Assembly (NCBI GenBank): GCA_013407085.1
Contig: JACCGJ010001511.1
Span: forward strand, 46,048 to 110,047
From: Atriophallophorus winterbourni
Taxonomy: Eukaryota > Platyhelminthes > Trematoda > Plagiorchiida > Microphallidae
Direction of reading: 5' to 3'
DNA: 64,000 bases
Part shown: positions 46,186 through 58,440 of the stretch, piece by piece
How the letters are laid out: each line of letters opens with the position of its first letter
How positions within the stretch are numbered: position 1 is the stretch's first letter
The notes under the pieces: model-generated
Database searches by the model: none
Told to the model about the DNA's origin: nothing
What the model saw: only the letters and a program-made list of their open reading frames with translations
Made by a program: the position numbers and the translations under genes

Positions 46186-47990
46186 TCATACTTTCAGCTT
46201 ATGACTAATATTTCAATGCAATTCAAAATCTGTACACATTACGAATAAAAATATTCGTGGAAAATTATATATCAACCAAACCGCAAATTTTCAATCTGAA
46301 GTTCCTTTTGACAAAGATAGCTTGGTGCATATTAAACAAACGATCTTCGATCGAAAGACATTTTTGAAGGCAGTATGCTTTATTTTGATTGAGTCTCTAA
46401 AGATGCTTGGCCTTTGGGGAGATCATGGTGCAGCATTTGGGAAGCTCCCTTGCGGATAATAGTGATAAGTCGATTGCTTGAGAAAAGTACTGTTTTAAAG
46501 CTGTCTCTAGAATGCCTTCTTAAGTAAGAAAGCTAGCGTACAACATGATTTTTCTACAACAGCTGTTCATCATAAAGTATTTTGAATAAAGTCACTTAAA
46601 TATAGCTTCTGAACAATACAAAATTTGAGATAACACACAACAGAAGGCAAGAGAGGTCAGTTACAATTGAACGACAAGAAATCGAGGACGAACTGGTAGA
46701 AAAGTCAATACATTGCTGTTCACTAACACTTAAAACTCAATATAATAATAAAAAGTTTTCGCTCCTATCCACGCGTTCACACGCCACTACTGAATTCATG
46801 CTGTTTGCCTTCATGCAATCGCGACAGTGATCCGTGCGCAAAGCTTTTGCCGTCTCTATTTGGCCTAATTCTGGATTTTCGATCGAATTTCCCTTATTTC
46901 AAGTAGAAAGTAGAAATGTGTTCTCGTCTCAAGTACTTTCTGTGACATAAAACGGATGCTTGTTATCAACATAGGTGATGCACGCTTAGATTATTCGCGG
47001 TCTAACATTCGTTTATAGCTTCTTACACTACATTCTTCGGATCGCGAAGTAACGCAACATCTTTACATGAGTGTTTTGATGCAAGTTTATCGAAACAGCT
47101 ATTACTCTTCCATCTAACTATTTTTATCCGGATTTTTCCCTGAATCCCTTGTAACAGGTTTTGTATGAAATCAGTTTAAGAAAAGTGTACCAGTCTGGAA
47201 CGTTGGGCTAGACGTAAGCGGTTAAGAAACTAATTTCTTTCTCAGTAACCGTATTAGTTTTAGTATATTGTTCATCGAATACATAACAGTTCGATTAATA
47301 ACAAAATCTTGATTTTAGTGAGTTACTGGACTGTGGCGTGTGAGATAAAGTGGAGCTTATTTGTTCAATTACCAAGTACTCCCGTCATAAGCATCTATCT
47401 GATGGGTTTTAATAAAGGTTGTAAAATGAAGTGCCGAAAAAACCTTGCTATCAGACATTGAAGTGTAAATCTCAGATGAACTGTGCTGCAAATGTTGCTG
47501 TACTTAATCGCGAGAGTTGATTGAATACTTTTATCACGTTGGATGTAACTTCTCCATCCTAGTGTTTTTGTGCTTCTCAAGTAGATTTCATAGCTTTCTA
47601 AGTCCCGCCTTCTCTAAGTATGTTTTTATTTTATTTATTAATTTTCTTCGCTGTATAAACCTTGAACATTGGATATTTGTTACCAGTGCAATGATCTCGT
47701 TGCTGACAAAACGCTTATTCGTGTGTTCTGGTAGCTATGCACCACTTTTATCTTTTAGTGGTGGTTGTTTTGTCAAGACTATCAGTGCTTGCCAGTTGAT
47801 TTTGTGAACTTTGCCTTGTGACACCAGTTAACCAAGAACTGGCCGCTTATGTGAAATGTTTATCAACATTTTACGTTAGAGTATAGTTTGTAAAACGTTT
47901 TGTATTCTCAAACACCAATATTGAATATTTGCCCAAATACTCCACACGTAATAGTATGTAAAACCTGGAGTTTATAAAGTAAATGTGATT

Positions 47991-48250
47991 GTGTGGGCAC
48001 AGCGGTTAGAGGTGAGCTTTTCAAGCGAGAGATTGTACGTTTTAAACTTTCCACGGTTGCATATTTGGGGCAATGTGCTTGCCCTCGATATTTTATCATA
48101 CCCAGGTGAAAATAGGTTCACACTTTAGTTGAAAGTATAGCTGAGGTGACCCCGAACTTTGTTCAATGGGTGATAAAGTAACCATAGGTTAACATGGGCC
48201 TTGAGCCGATGTTGCTACAAAAGAGCAACATTTGACCACCAATTTGGAAA
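47991..48250 (+). repeat. tRNA-derived SINE candidate
   Basis: The first 70 nt (GTGTGGGCACAGCGGTTAGA, then GGTGAGCTTTTCAAGCGAGA, then GATTGTACGTTTTAAACTTT and CC) resemble a decayed tRNA gene. There is an A-box-like CAGCGGTTAGAGG and a B-box-like position in which the usual GGTTCAAA has become CGTTTTAAA. The unrelated body continues for about 180 nt. RNA polymerase III would be the expected transcriptase. No second copy is seen in this window, so the family assignment is tentative. Confidence 0.45.
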
Positions 48251-49210
48251 GTTCGAGGAAAATGCCTTGGGCGAAAGGAGTCTTCGCCTCTGGCTGGTCT
48301 ATTCGGATTAATTACTCATTGAATCCTGGGCGGCTTCAAAGAGAGCGCCTCCAGCTTTAATAGCAGCGATATTTTCAAACTTTTGACTAAATATAACTTG
48401 CGTGCAACATTAAGATCTTCATTCATATTGTGACCTACCAATACGTAGCAAAGAATGCCGAAAGCTAAAGTGAAATCATCGGTCAATAGGCGGGTATGCC
48501 AACTTGTCTTTCACAGCAGTCAAAGCCAATTCGATCAAGCTATGTGCGTCCCGAAGAATGCTGGTACAATAGACGAATTCTCGTTCTGAAGCCACCAGTC
48601 GCTGGTAACATTGCTCCCCAAACAGTTTTTAAAAAACTTTCGCTGCCTTATTTCAACAAAATTATATCTTATCGCTAGACAAAGCGGAATCAAAAATCCA
48701 ATAATATAAATCAAACATATAAAGTGGTAATCAGAGTTCGTGCGGTCTAAAATCCAAATCTAATGTTTTACCACACGTTGATGTTAGTCACAGGCGAGCT
48801 ATTTACTGGCACCGTTGAAACAATCAGTGACGATCGTGAAACGTCGCACTCATAGTTGTGTTGGCACCCAAATGGATACATTCTTTTCATCATTAGACAA
48901 TGGTTTAGATGGTTGCGCGTTCGAAGTATGGAACTGGCCGTGGCGTGCCCGTGTGACTAAATTCCTTCTTAAGCGATTTTGTATCGATCAGTGCAGCAGC
49001 GTATTACCTCAATGAGCCCTGTTGATTAATCTTGTGTCCTCATAAACACAAACTACAAGCGAATTATTGAGAACCATTTCCCAAGCGTAATAGACGGTCT
49101 GGGATAAAATATCGCAACTGTGCCTGAGTAAAACTGATCGCTTACAATAAATAATGGTGAAATTAGTAAATGGAATAGTTTGCTCAATTTGCACAAACCG
49201 TACTAAATCT

Positions 49211-49306
49211 AGCGCATGCGGATCCTGATCTTATTGTCCCTACCTGATGAGTACAAACAGCACGAAACCGGTCGTGGGGTGTGTGTGACGGAAAAGCATG
49301 CGAATG
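49211..49306 (+). repeat. Foldback-repeat family arm, copy 3
   Basis: GCGCATGCGGATCCTGATCT, TACCTGATGAGTACAAACAG, CACGAAACCGGTCGTGGGGT and a GTGTGTGACGG tract match the right arm of the palindrome at 28231-28320. Only one arm is present. Confidence 0.65.
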
Positions 49307-50596
49307 AATATTTTGTACTAAATCTAGTTTCGCTCTAACGAGTGCTATTCGTCACGCCGGTGGCTTGTGCCCCCCGAATAGTTCAAGAAACATGCTGCTA
49401 GTTTTATCCGAAATCCTCGTTTCTGGAAATTAGACTCAACCGCATAGTTTCCGTGAGTTTTTTCAAATATTAGTTTCCATCATCACATTTAAAATAAGAA
49501 ATCAGGCACTACTCTGCCCACCGTAGATTCTATGCTTTGAATGAATGGAGCGAAAGCAACACGACTTAGCTCCGTGGCTCAACATTGATTTGTGGGCATT
49601 TCGCGTTGCGCTGATGAAAATATAGGCTTTGTAAGTTGAGCTAACCATTCTGGGTGGTGTTCAAACTGCAACGGAACCATTTGAGAACTGAAAGCAAGAA
49701 AATCAAAAGTATACAGCGCCAGCTTGTTATTTAAACTGAAGCACAACAGTTTATGTTTATGACAGTATTCTAACTCATACACAATTTTAAGAATCTCTAT
49801 GAAACCAGAAGTGTTGCGTTTCGCTATGGTGCTGTGGTGAGTGATACGCTATCCTTTGTAGGTGTAACCCCTGTGAATTCGAGTGGATGACCGTTGAATC
49901 GGTGTACTTGACACTAAGGTTATTCCTCACCCTCAGTATTATTTCCTGTTAGTATCAAAAGTGTGCCAACTTACTCAAGGATTGGACTACACCAAGCACT
50001 GATTTTCGCTCACACGTGACGGTTTGGAAAAGCTTTAAACGATTTACCACATATTTTGAATAAGAAACGACCTCACTTTCTAATGAATCAAGCACGGAAT
50101 AAAGTTGGCGAAACGTTGGAATCGTTTGATTTTATAGTCAATGAAAGCCTATCAGCAGCTATTATATGATCTTGTGAGGTTCTGATGTAAGCCTATTCAA
50201 TCTTACTTTTTCGAAGATCTGTTATTTCCATCTTTGATGATTTGTGCATAAATTGCTCTATACTCCGTTTGATTGTGCCCTCATGTCTCGTGGTGATGGC
50301 AATGCCCACTCCAGTGTTCGAAGTAATTATTTGTTAACTTGGCAAGAAATAAATTCCCTTTCTTCAAATCTATGTCTGCGTTATCTTACTCTAGCAGCAG
50401 TTCCCTTGTGAGTTGTGTATGCATTTTACTCAACTTAATTACTCCAAGGAGGCTGGTCAGCCTCATTAGGTAGCGATCAGATGCCGTGAAAGCTAAATTA
50501 TCTCGACGATACACGTGTCTGAGGTGTTTCGCCGTTACTCGAATGCTTTCAGAGGGGCAGTAATAATCCCTATTCCGTTTTCTCTATTCGTCACAG

Positions 50597-50756
50597 TTTT
50601 TGAAGCTCAAAATCTGGTTCCAATGGACCCAAATGGTCTGGCTGATCCATATGTCAAAATCAAACTGATTCCTCACGAGGATAATTATAAAACCAAGCTG
50701 AAAACAAAAGTTTGTCGATCTACCTTGAATCCACAATGGAATGAAACGTTTTACGT
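50597..50756 (+). CDS. Conventional PKC coding exon 5: C2 domain, first half
   Basis: After a tcacag acceptor, this exon encodes residues 171-223. [20 protein letters not shown] carries the first two Ca2+-coordinating Asp residues of the PKC C2 domain. [19 protein letters not shown] provides the Lys-rich strand that binds phosphatidylserine or PIP2. [15 protein letters not shown] closes the segment. These residues place the protein among the Ca2+-dependent (conventional) isoforms. It ends in phase 2 at a gtgagt donor, before a 7,452-nt intron. Confidence 0.94.
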
Positions 50757-51489
50757 GTGAGTACACTTGCTTGTTATGCTTTAAAATACTCTGGTGTTTA
50801 TTCAGTTAATTGTTTTCCACCTTCAACTTTTGTTTGCCAATGGCACGTGGTTGTCTAAAACTTGCCCCCTTCCACTTTTTGGGGCAACTCATCTTTATGA
50901 TAATGAGGAATAGCAGTGGTTTTTATAATAAACTTTACGAATTTTATCGGCTGACGTCGCCCACAGTAATTGGACACGTCTTGTGACTGAACCCTTTGAA
51001 GTTACCGGACGGTGGGGTTCGGACTTTAGTTCAAGTGGACTGAATCCAGCAAGCGATCACTCTGTGTTTTGTTATGGATTTCGGCATTACACTCGCATCA
51101 CTATGAAGAAAGTTGTGTGAACAAACTACACGAGTCGATAAAACAGCTAAGTTGCCCAGGAAGCTCGAATTTCGAATCCAGTTCAAAGTTAGATTAGTGC
51201 TGTCGACCATGATGGGTTCCATTCTCACTGCGACTCTTGCTCTTGTGTAATCTAAACCTTCAACCACTCCGAGTTCAATTCATTCACTTCACCATCTCAC
51301 GCTCAGTAGCATACAACAACTGTTTCAAACCTCGAGGAAACAGATAAAACTGGGTTCAATTGATCGGCACGAAAGTGATCCCGGTATAGTGCATGCTGTT
51401 CTGCCCGTTAATTCACGTGAAATGCACCACAGACCGATTTCCGCTTAGCGGATGTGATGTGCTCAGCTACGATGCCCACCTTCTGATGT

Positions 51490-52393
51490 CTGTACCGAGT
51501 AAGTCAGTCAGTCAGTCCTCTCCGTGCCGGGTGGCACATGAGGCGAAGACAACTTCACGCCAGTGGTTCCGGTCCGCCGCTGCTTCCGTTGCCGTCTGCA
51601 CCGTGAATCCTTGTGCATGTAGTTCGCGTTCCAACGTTCTGCGCCAAGTTTCCTTGGGCCGTCCCCTTTTTCGTTTACCTTGTGGACGCCAGTGAATGGC
51701 TACCTTCGTATGCGAACTGGGATCCATGCTGCAGACATGACCGAACCATCTCCACCATCGTCTTTTGACTACGGTAGATACCACCTCCAGACCAGTTTTT
51801 CGCAGCAGCTCTTCATTCGAAATGGTGTGTGGCCAAAAAATCCGTAGAATCCTTCTCAAGCACTTAGTTTGAAACACGTTCATTCTGCGCTCAGTGGCAG
51901 CGGTCGTCTTCCAGCATTCCGATGCATACAGCAACACACTCAGAACGTTGCTCTTGAAGAGTCTGATCTTCGTGTTAATGCTGAGAGCGGAGGATTTCCA
52001 AATGGAATTCAGCGTGCAGAATGCTTGGTTCGCCTTCCCGATCCTTCTCCTGACCTCATCTTCACAGTCACCATTTACAGTCAGTTTGCTCCCAAGGTAG
52101 ACTGTATCTGTAACCTCATTAAGCGGTTGACCGTCCACGAACACTGCTAGTTGCCCCGGAACATTCTACCGCATTACCTCCGATTTGCCAGCGTTAATTT
52201 CTAAACCCACCGTCTTGCCAATTTCGGATAGTCGATCGCTCTTGCTCTGGATGTTACTGATCTTGCATGCCAAGAGGGCAACATCATCCGCATAGTCCAG
52301 GTCTTCTAGCGGTCCCGCTGGGGTCCATGGGTGGCACTTTTCTTTTTTAAATGATTGTGTAAATATATATATATATATATTCAAACTTCTCAT
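51490..52393 (-). mobile_element. RTE-like LINE, 5'-truncated copy with short-repeat tail
   Basis: Minus-strand frame 52166-52393 has the end of the polymerase palm (LEDLDYADDVALLACKI) with an intact YADD box. Frame 51512-52144 (210 codons, uninterrupted) has the thumb and C-terminal domain: VYLGSKLTVNGDCEDEVRRR, LLYASECWKTT, KRRWWRWFGHVCSMD and KRGRPKETWRRTLE. The 3' end is marked by tandem TGAC units (51497-51516 on plus as GTCA repeats), as RTE elements end in short repeats. The 5' truncation falls at a (TA)n tract near 52365. The long frame and clean tail suggest a young insertion. It lies in PKC intron 5, antisense to the gene. Confidence 0.88.
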
Positions 52394-52499
52394 AAAAGGC
52401 TTTTATGAGCGTGTAGCGAATTTCATAGAGTTTTTGTTCAAGTGCAATATTTCGTTGAAATACCGAACAACAGAACAGCATTACTTCTAAAAATGCTCA

Positions 52500-52555
52500 T
52501 TTGCATGCATTTCCATCACACACACACACACACCACGACCGGTTTCGCGCTGTAT
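52500..52555 (-). repeat. Foldback-repeat family arm, copy 4, with (CA)n
   Basis: GCATGCATTTCCATCACACA, an expanded CA tract, then CACGACCGGTTTCGCGCTGT. It is the complement of the 49211-49306 and 28231-28320 arms, shortened. Confidence 0.6.
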
Positions 52556-53559
52556 TACTTCTAATTTCCATCGGGTCTAGAGCCTATGGATACGCAGAAT
52601 TCATTATAATCTTAAAAGCAACAGTTTTGAAATAAGGACAGTTTTTTACATGTAAATTTGACAGATTTCTGACCATTCTACGTACATGTGTTGGTGAATC
52701 TCTGTATCGTTCACAAGTTGATTTGCATTTTACCTGGCTCCAGATTTCGTTTTCGTGATTATAATGATGATGAAGCACATCTAAGCATATTGCCCTCATT
52801 CATTAACTTTATTTCATTTTACCGGTATGGATATTCCCAATTTCTCCTCGGTTGTAAACCTCATTTTCGCTTCTGTTTTCAGGTCAATTAATAGTCACAG
52901 TGCTAATTGATTCCCACACTAATTGAAGCGAGAAAATTCTAATTGATTCCCATAGACCGATTGGTCATGCTTATCGGAGATTTAAAAACACTGTCGTGTG
53001 ACCCAAAAATATTAGATCAATAGTTAATTTTCCATGTCGTCAGTTTTACTGACTCGTTTATTCGACTTCGTAATATCTCTACGCTTGCATCTGTAATTCC
53101 GGTGGATTCTGCTATCACCAGTAGCATTCATTGTGTACAACTTACCTTGACCGTGAATTCGAAACTGCAGTGGAAATTAATACTTTAAAACCCGCTAATT
53201 ATAACACATTAACTCTTGGATGATTCGTGTGAACAATTCTACCTGTCTAGACATGGGCGAACTGGCAGTATCGCAGCCCACATAGTACCATGACAATCAC
53301 AAATAACTCCAATTCCATTGTGCATCGGCCGTCACGCACGATAAATCGGGTCTCCTTACCTGCTGCATACAGCGTGGTGGGTAAGCGAAACAAGCCACTT
53401 CTAGTCCGCTCTTCGATCTTTTTCTGTCCCCTCCCCTTCCCCGCGTTTTAATGCTCATCCTACCGCGTCCAGTGTGATAAGCGGCGATCAGAACCTTTTC
53501 GAAGCTTAACATTTCTTGAATCCAAAATTCACTTTTTAAAACCGCACGCGTCTGCATTC

Positions 53560-54660
53560 ATAGGTGCCATGAATGTACGAACGCTGCGCCCATCAGACCA
53601 CTCAGTTGCTCTTGCCCTCGGTCTAGGTTAGTTGTCTATCGACATTTGTTGGTTGTCAGAGACAATATGATCCCTCTACGATAATCGAATTGACTGCACC
53701 CACTTTTTCCAACATGTACTTTTTGTGCTGCTCAGGTGACTCTTTTGCTTCCTCCTCAGGCCAATCGGATGTAGGTATAGTTCTGAGTTCGCGTGCAGAA
53801 TGCTTACTTTTAGACTGGATTACGGCTAATAACTCGATGTGTGCCGTCCAACTAGCTACTTCTATCAACACTACTCCCGGAACTCAAAGTAAGCACTGCT
53901 TGTTCGTAGTAGCCACTTATGGTGAGTAGTACTGATGACAGCAAATATATCTTCTACGACGAAGTTTGTATGCTCTTACGACGCGCAAGGAGTTCTGATA
54001 TCATTCTTCTTGCTGGGATATGAGTGCTCAACTTGGTCGCCTTGATGTTACTGAGTCACGAATCGATGGTTCATTCAGCCTCAATAGTCAACGGACAGAC
54101 AATGGTCAACGCTTTCTTCACTTATGTGCACAACACAAAGGTGAAGAAAGGGTGTAATGGTGGCCGGACACTGAGTTGGCTCAAGCAGATGAAGGCTTTT
54201 ACTGTTTAACTGGCTTCCAGAATGGGGTCCGAAAGTTGAGCATTCACAGTAGCTTCTTACCCTCAGTGATATGTCCCAAAATCTTGTTCAGTGGCGTTCT
54301 TGTTGTAGACATCTTCTAGGAGTGTTTCATTAATCTTGTCTGTTCTCAATTGAAGTGGCGAGGAAAGCTTGTTATGATGCGTGGCAGAAAAAGCGGCAAG
54401 TAAACTCTCACACGAATGCCACTCTATTTGTTCGCAACACTTGCTTGAATGCATATTTGATTGAAGGTATAGGGCACCTCATCCCAGTGTGTCTGTCTCT
54501 AATCTTTTATAGGTTCAGTAGCTTTTTAGGTCCCACCCTTCCCCGTATCTTTGAGAATTTTTTACCGTCATGGTTGTATGGCAGTTGATCACTTTGTACA
54601 TGATAGCGATGTGATGCTGTTTATGATGATTCTACCAAGACCTCTCAGCGAAATCTGTTG
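53560..54660 (+). pseudogene. RTE-like endonuclease relic, plus strand
   Basis: Shifted frames give, in order, GAMNVRTLRPSDHSVALALG, LSIDICWLSET (about 53634-53666), QSDVGIVLSSRAECLLLDWI, MCAVQLATSINT and, after breaks, ARSSDIILLAG and NSQRTDNGQRFLHLCAQHK. This is the order of the RTE apurinic-like endonuclease. A later VARKACYDAWQKKRQVN (54354-54404) is the linker that follows it. Stops and frameshifts make it dead. 54290-54660 has a parallel copy at 57430-57720. It lies in PKC intron 5. Confidence 0.72.
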
Positions 54661-55194
54661 TAGCGAATCTCGCGGTTGGCTCATTTCAATTTGTTCGCGG
54701 AATTTTTAGTTTTTTAAGCTTGCGGCTCCCAGGTCAACTCTCAACCATGCTATTGTTAAGTTAAAATGGTCCTCCTTGAAGGTGAAGAAGCCAAAATTCG
54801 CGAATTTTTCGCTAGTATTAATAAACATAGACTGTGTGCTTCAAAGTTTTTTTAAATATAAGCAGATGGAATGACAAGTTCTATTTTTTCACTCCGTAAT
54901 CGATCTATTCTGTGGTTTTCATAAAAGTCCAAGGCACGGGACACTGTGCCCCCATAGTGTGTTCCGTTCGCTAAAGTTCGATTTTACAATCAGAAGTCGC
55001 TTTCAATGAGTGCAAACATATCAGTGTTGCTATTTAGACTTGCGGGATCAAAAGCATTTCCTATGCTAAATGATCAAATAAACGAATAATTTAATTGTTT
55101 CCGTAAACCATTTGCCCATCAATCTGGGTTGAAAAATGCTCACGGAGCTTATTGTCTTTATCCAATGAACGCAAAGCTAAAGATAACATTTGTA

Positions 55195-55370
55195 ATGTGT
55201 TGCTCACATCCCCCGAAATGTGTGAGCAACACATCACTTTGGTCATCCATAAGCGCCTCGAGTGCTTGACCACGAATCACTATGTGATTCTGTGTTTGAA
55301 CATCGTGGTTCGTTGTACGAACCCTATGCAACAGTGGCATTCAAGTATAACCTTGTTTAATATTTGTAAA
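55195..55370 (+). repeat. Hairpin-rich dispersed repeat, copy 3 (best preserved)
   Basis: Three hairpins occur in a row. GTGTTGCTCACA (55197-55208) pairs perfectly with TGTGAGCAACAC (55221-55232). AATCAC pairs with GTGATT near 55275-55290. GGTTCGTTGTACGAACC (55307-55323) is a 7-3-7 palindrome. The unit is shared with 41090, 44349 and, inverted, 61390. It has no coding capacity, so a structured small mobile element (SINE or MITE) is the likely source. Confidence 0.7.
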
Positions 55371-55894
55371 TTGTGTGGCAGGGGAAATTAACAAAACTAG
55401 ATGTTTACCAATAATGTTTTTTTCAAAGTGGAAGGGATACAATTTGATGAGACCCACGAAATCATTAATAACCAGCATTGGTAAAAATGTGTTTCTTGGT
55501 CTTGTATCGAGAACTATTGATCGGTTGATACCACTAATTTACCGAATGAAACAACTGGCTTTGACATGGCTTGCTACCAACTCGTTCATGCAACAGAAGC
55601 AGTGTGTTGCATCCCCGGAAGATTTGTGAACTGTGGAATCTAACGCTTTGCGAAAGATTCTCTTATGAGATTGCTTGCTTCAAAATCGATGTTTTCTTTG
55701 TGGTGAAGTTTTCAAACTCATTATATTTGTATGCAGCATAACAGTATTATTTCCGTCGGAATCCATGTTGTATTCTGCGTATTTATGCCAGAGAACCTAC
55801 CACATGATTGTTTCTCACTAGCTCCCGGTAGTTTGAGCGATCAAAACGCAAACCTACCGCAGCTTTAATTTCTCCCATTTTATCGAAACTTAGA

Positions 55895-56310
55895 CATCTA
55901 GAAAATGGTCGTATTCCAAAAGATCTACTCTACGGTAACTTGAAATCAGCAAATCAACCTTTGGGCAGACCTCACTTGTAAAAGAGAGATGGAAGCTCTA
56001 GGCCTTAACCCTGCGAGTTAGGAAGAACTTGCTCTTGGTTGTTCACTTTGGAAGCACTGTGTAAAGCGTCATGTCCAAGCAGATACAGCTCTTGGCTGCT
56101 GAACGCAGTTCACACCGCCGGCGTGCAACTGACGCTTATCGTCCGAGTATTGCCTGTCGATGTGAGCGCTGCGGAAGAGGTTGGCACTCCCGAATCGGAA
56201 TGCTTAGTTATTCGAAAAGCTGCGGAGCATGAAGCCATCATGCGTTTTTGGTGTACATCTATGGTCGACCACGACCGAAAGAGGGCAACATCAACAGACG
56301 TCTGGTGACA
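55895..56310 (+). pseudogene. RTE-like 3' fragment, second copy
   Basis: GAAAATGGTCGTATTCCAAA, GATCTACTCTACGGTAACTT and AGATACAGCTCTTGGCTGCT are collinear with 4078-4500 of the first RTE-like element. Only the C-terminal and 3' portion remains, interrupted by stops. It lies in PKC intron 5, sense orientation. Confidence 0.75.
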
Positions 56311-57429
56311 GGCCTAGTTAGTGCTCAAACCCTCACGCTCGGAGTATTGGCATGTACTCGTCTATCGTCATCGTAACTAAGCCTAAATTTGCTGCATGCA
56401 TTTGCGCTGCAATAAGTGCGATAAACTCCGTACGCCGTAACTTAGCAACGTTGGGCTTTTCTCACTATACCAGGCTGGCATTAGGTTCAACTACCAATCA
56501 GCACAAAAGAGCTAACTACTTGAACTGAAAAAACATCATTTAATGTTACATTTCGCCTCAGTGTACATTAATTAGCCAGTGAACTGAACGTGCACTTTGC
56601 TGAAAACTCAGAAAAAACCTCAAAATTTCTATTTTTTTGGTTGTGATTATAAGAACTTGATATTGTTCGGTATGTGTGGTTTTTAGGTGCATACTACGAA
56701 GATCTAACTTACGTAGTGGGAATGAAAAACAAAATCATTGTGGAGTTGTATAGAAATGTAAAATAAAATATCAACACAGAAATATTCGAGTGCATACTAC
56801 AAATTGAGTTTTTTTATATCACTCACCGTACGGAATTATTTGAATAAATTTGCAGCGATCGCGTGCTTTATTCTTTGACTTTTTCTGTCACCATACTTGT
56901 CCGGATTAAATACTTGAAGCGTCCCGCTTCTATGTTTTCTCGCGAACAATGAAGAATCTCTCTCGCCTTTCGCTTAGTTAGGCGACCATCAACTGGGTGT
57001 TTCCCAGAGCCTCATGGCAAATTATGAGTCAATCAATTTCGCTCTCTCTGCATGCTAGAATGTTCGATTACATTTGCATCGCCATCTCCAACGCCAGTTA
57101 GTCAGATCGATAGGATTTAGCGCGGATGTCCATCGATGAATCATTTCCCATGTGCAACACAGTTCTGTCCATTCGTCAATCGATTTCAACCGAGCAGACC
57201 ACCGAATCGTTATCGATCGTCAATCCTCGTTTTTCAGCGCTGTTTTAATGCTTAGCTATAAAATTTCAAGCATCGTTTCAGCGGAAATATTCACTGCGAC
57301 CCGTGTAACAATTGACGTTGAAAATGGGTCTGACAAATATCAAATATCATTAAAGTCACTAAGTCGCGTAGCATCTCGTTGAGCTTATCGGAAATGGTGA
57401 TTAAGGCACTTACATTTTCGATTGGCCAC

Positions 57430-57720
57430 CAGTCTTGTTTTAGTCATCTTCCAGGAGTGTTTGTTTAATGTTGTAGGTTGTAAAGTGGAGTGGCGAGAAA
57501 AGCCAGTTGTAATGGCAGCTAAATACACAAGGAAGCTGACGTCGTTTTATTGATCCACGAAACATGATTGAATGCATGTTTGATTCGTTGCTTAGCGGTT
57601 TTGGTCTCATCCTTCCTCATCTATTTAGCCTTGATTTTCGTGATGGTTGTATCGTATTTAACTACGGACACTTTCTACCGATGTGATGTCACTGCTGATA
57701 GCGAATCCATAGTAAGCAAG
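57430..57720 (+). repeat. Copy of the 54290-54660 RTE-linker segment
   Basis: CATCTTCCAGGAGTGTTTGT, GAGTGGCGAGAAAAGCC, TTGAATGCATGTTTGATT and a GTGATGGTTGTAT block follow the same order as 54306-54580. It is strongly decayed and has no usable frame. Confidence 0.6.
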
Positions 57721-58208
57721 AGTTTTTGGTGGAACACATGGTGCTTGATCTTTATCTGTCTGACCAAGGGGGTATAGCTTCTCTGTGTGTTTCATCAGCT
57801 CAAGTGGTCAGTGTCTGTATTTGATGTTTATCTGCTTAAAATATGATTCTATTGATGCATGTATCCATCTGGTCCTTGTTCCTACTCACAATTGTTATCA
57901 AGGCAATCCCAAATTTTAAGCTTTTTCTCAACTCATTATTCCCCCGTTTGAAAATGAAAGATAAAAGCTGGGTGATATGACACGGAATATGCTCCGTTCT
58001 TACCCGTGCGAAATATCGATTGCATACCTTCCTGAAGTTTGGTAGGTAGGCTCAAAATAAGTTTGCTCCAAACTAAATGTTCTTCAGTGCGCGGACACCT
58101 AACGTTATTTCCATGTGTATCATGTTTATCCGACAACACGATTTATCGATTTAACAAATTTCCGTTTTATTTGCTCTACATAACGCGGTCTGTCTCATTG
58201 ATTATAAG

Positions 58209-58440
58209 GGGTCTGTCCGCCGATGATTCGTCCAAACGTCTTTCAATCGAGGTTTGGGACTGGGACCGGACTTCGAGAAATGATTTCATGGGTTCATTTT
58301 CGTTCGGGGTCAGTGAAGTGTTGAAAGAGCCCGTCAACGGGTGGTTTCGTTTATTGAAGCAGGATGAGGGGGAATTCTACGCGTTGCCGTGCATCGACGA
58401 GGCTGGCGAGGCGATCCTCGAACTACGTCGGAAAATGGAG
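58209..58440 (+). CDS. Conventional PKC coding exon 6: C2 domain, second half
   Basis: The acceptor is attataag. The first base completes Val224; residues 225-301 follow. [19 protein letters not shown] holds the remaining three Ca2+-coordinating Asp residues (WDWD and ND). [20 protein letters not shown] and [10 protein letters not shown] complete the C2 fold, and ELRRKME begins the hinge to the kinase domain. It ends in phase 0 at a gtaaat donor. Confidence 0.94.

Larger units (their letters stand above)
41771..50596 (+). other. PKC intron 4, with insertions and an assembly gap
   Basis: The largest complete intron (8.8 kb). It contains the hairpin repeat at 44349, the duplicated block around the gap (44779-46185), the SINE candidate at 47991 and the short repeat at 49211. 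I recognise nothing in 41900-44340, 46200-47980 or 49310-50590. Confidence 0.7.

Noticed and set aside
53297..53557. 86-codon minus-strand frame ahead of the RTE relic
   Set aside because: Antisense to RTE-like sequence that reads well on the plus strand; no independent support.
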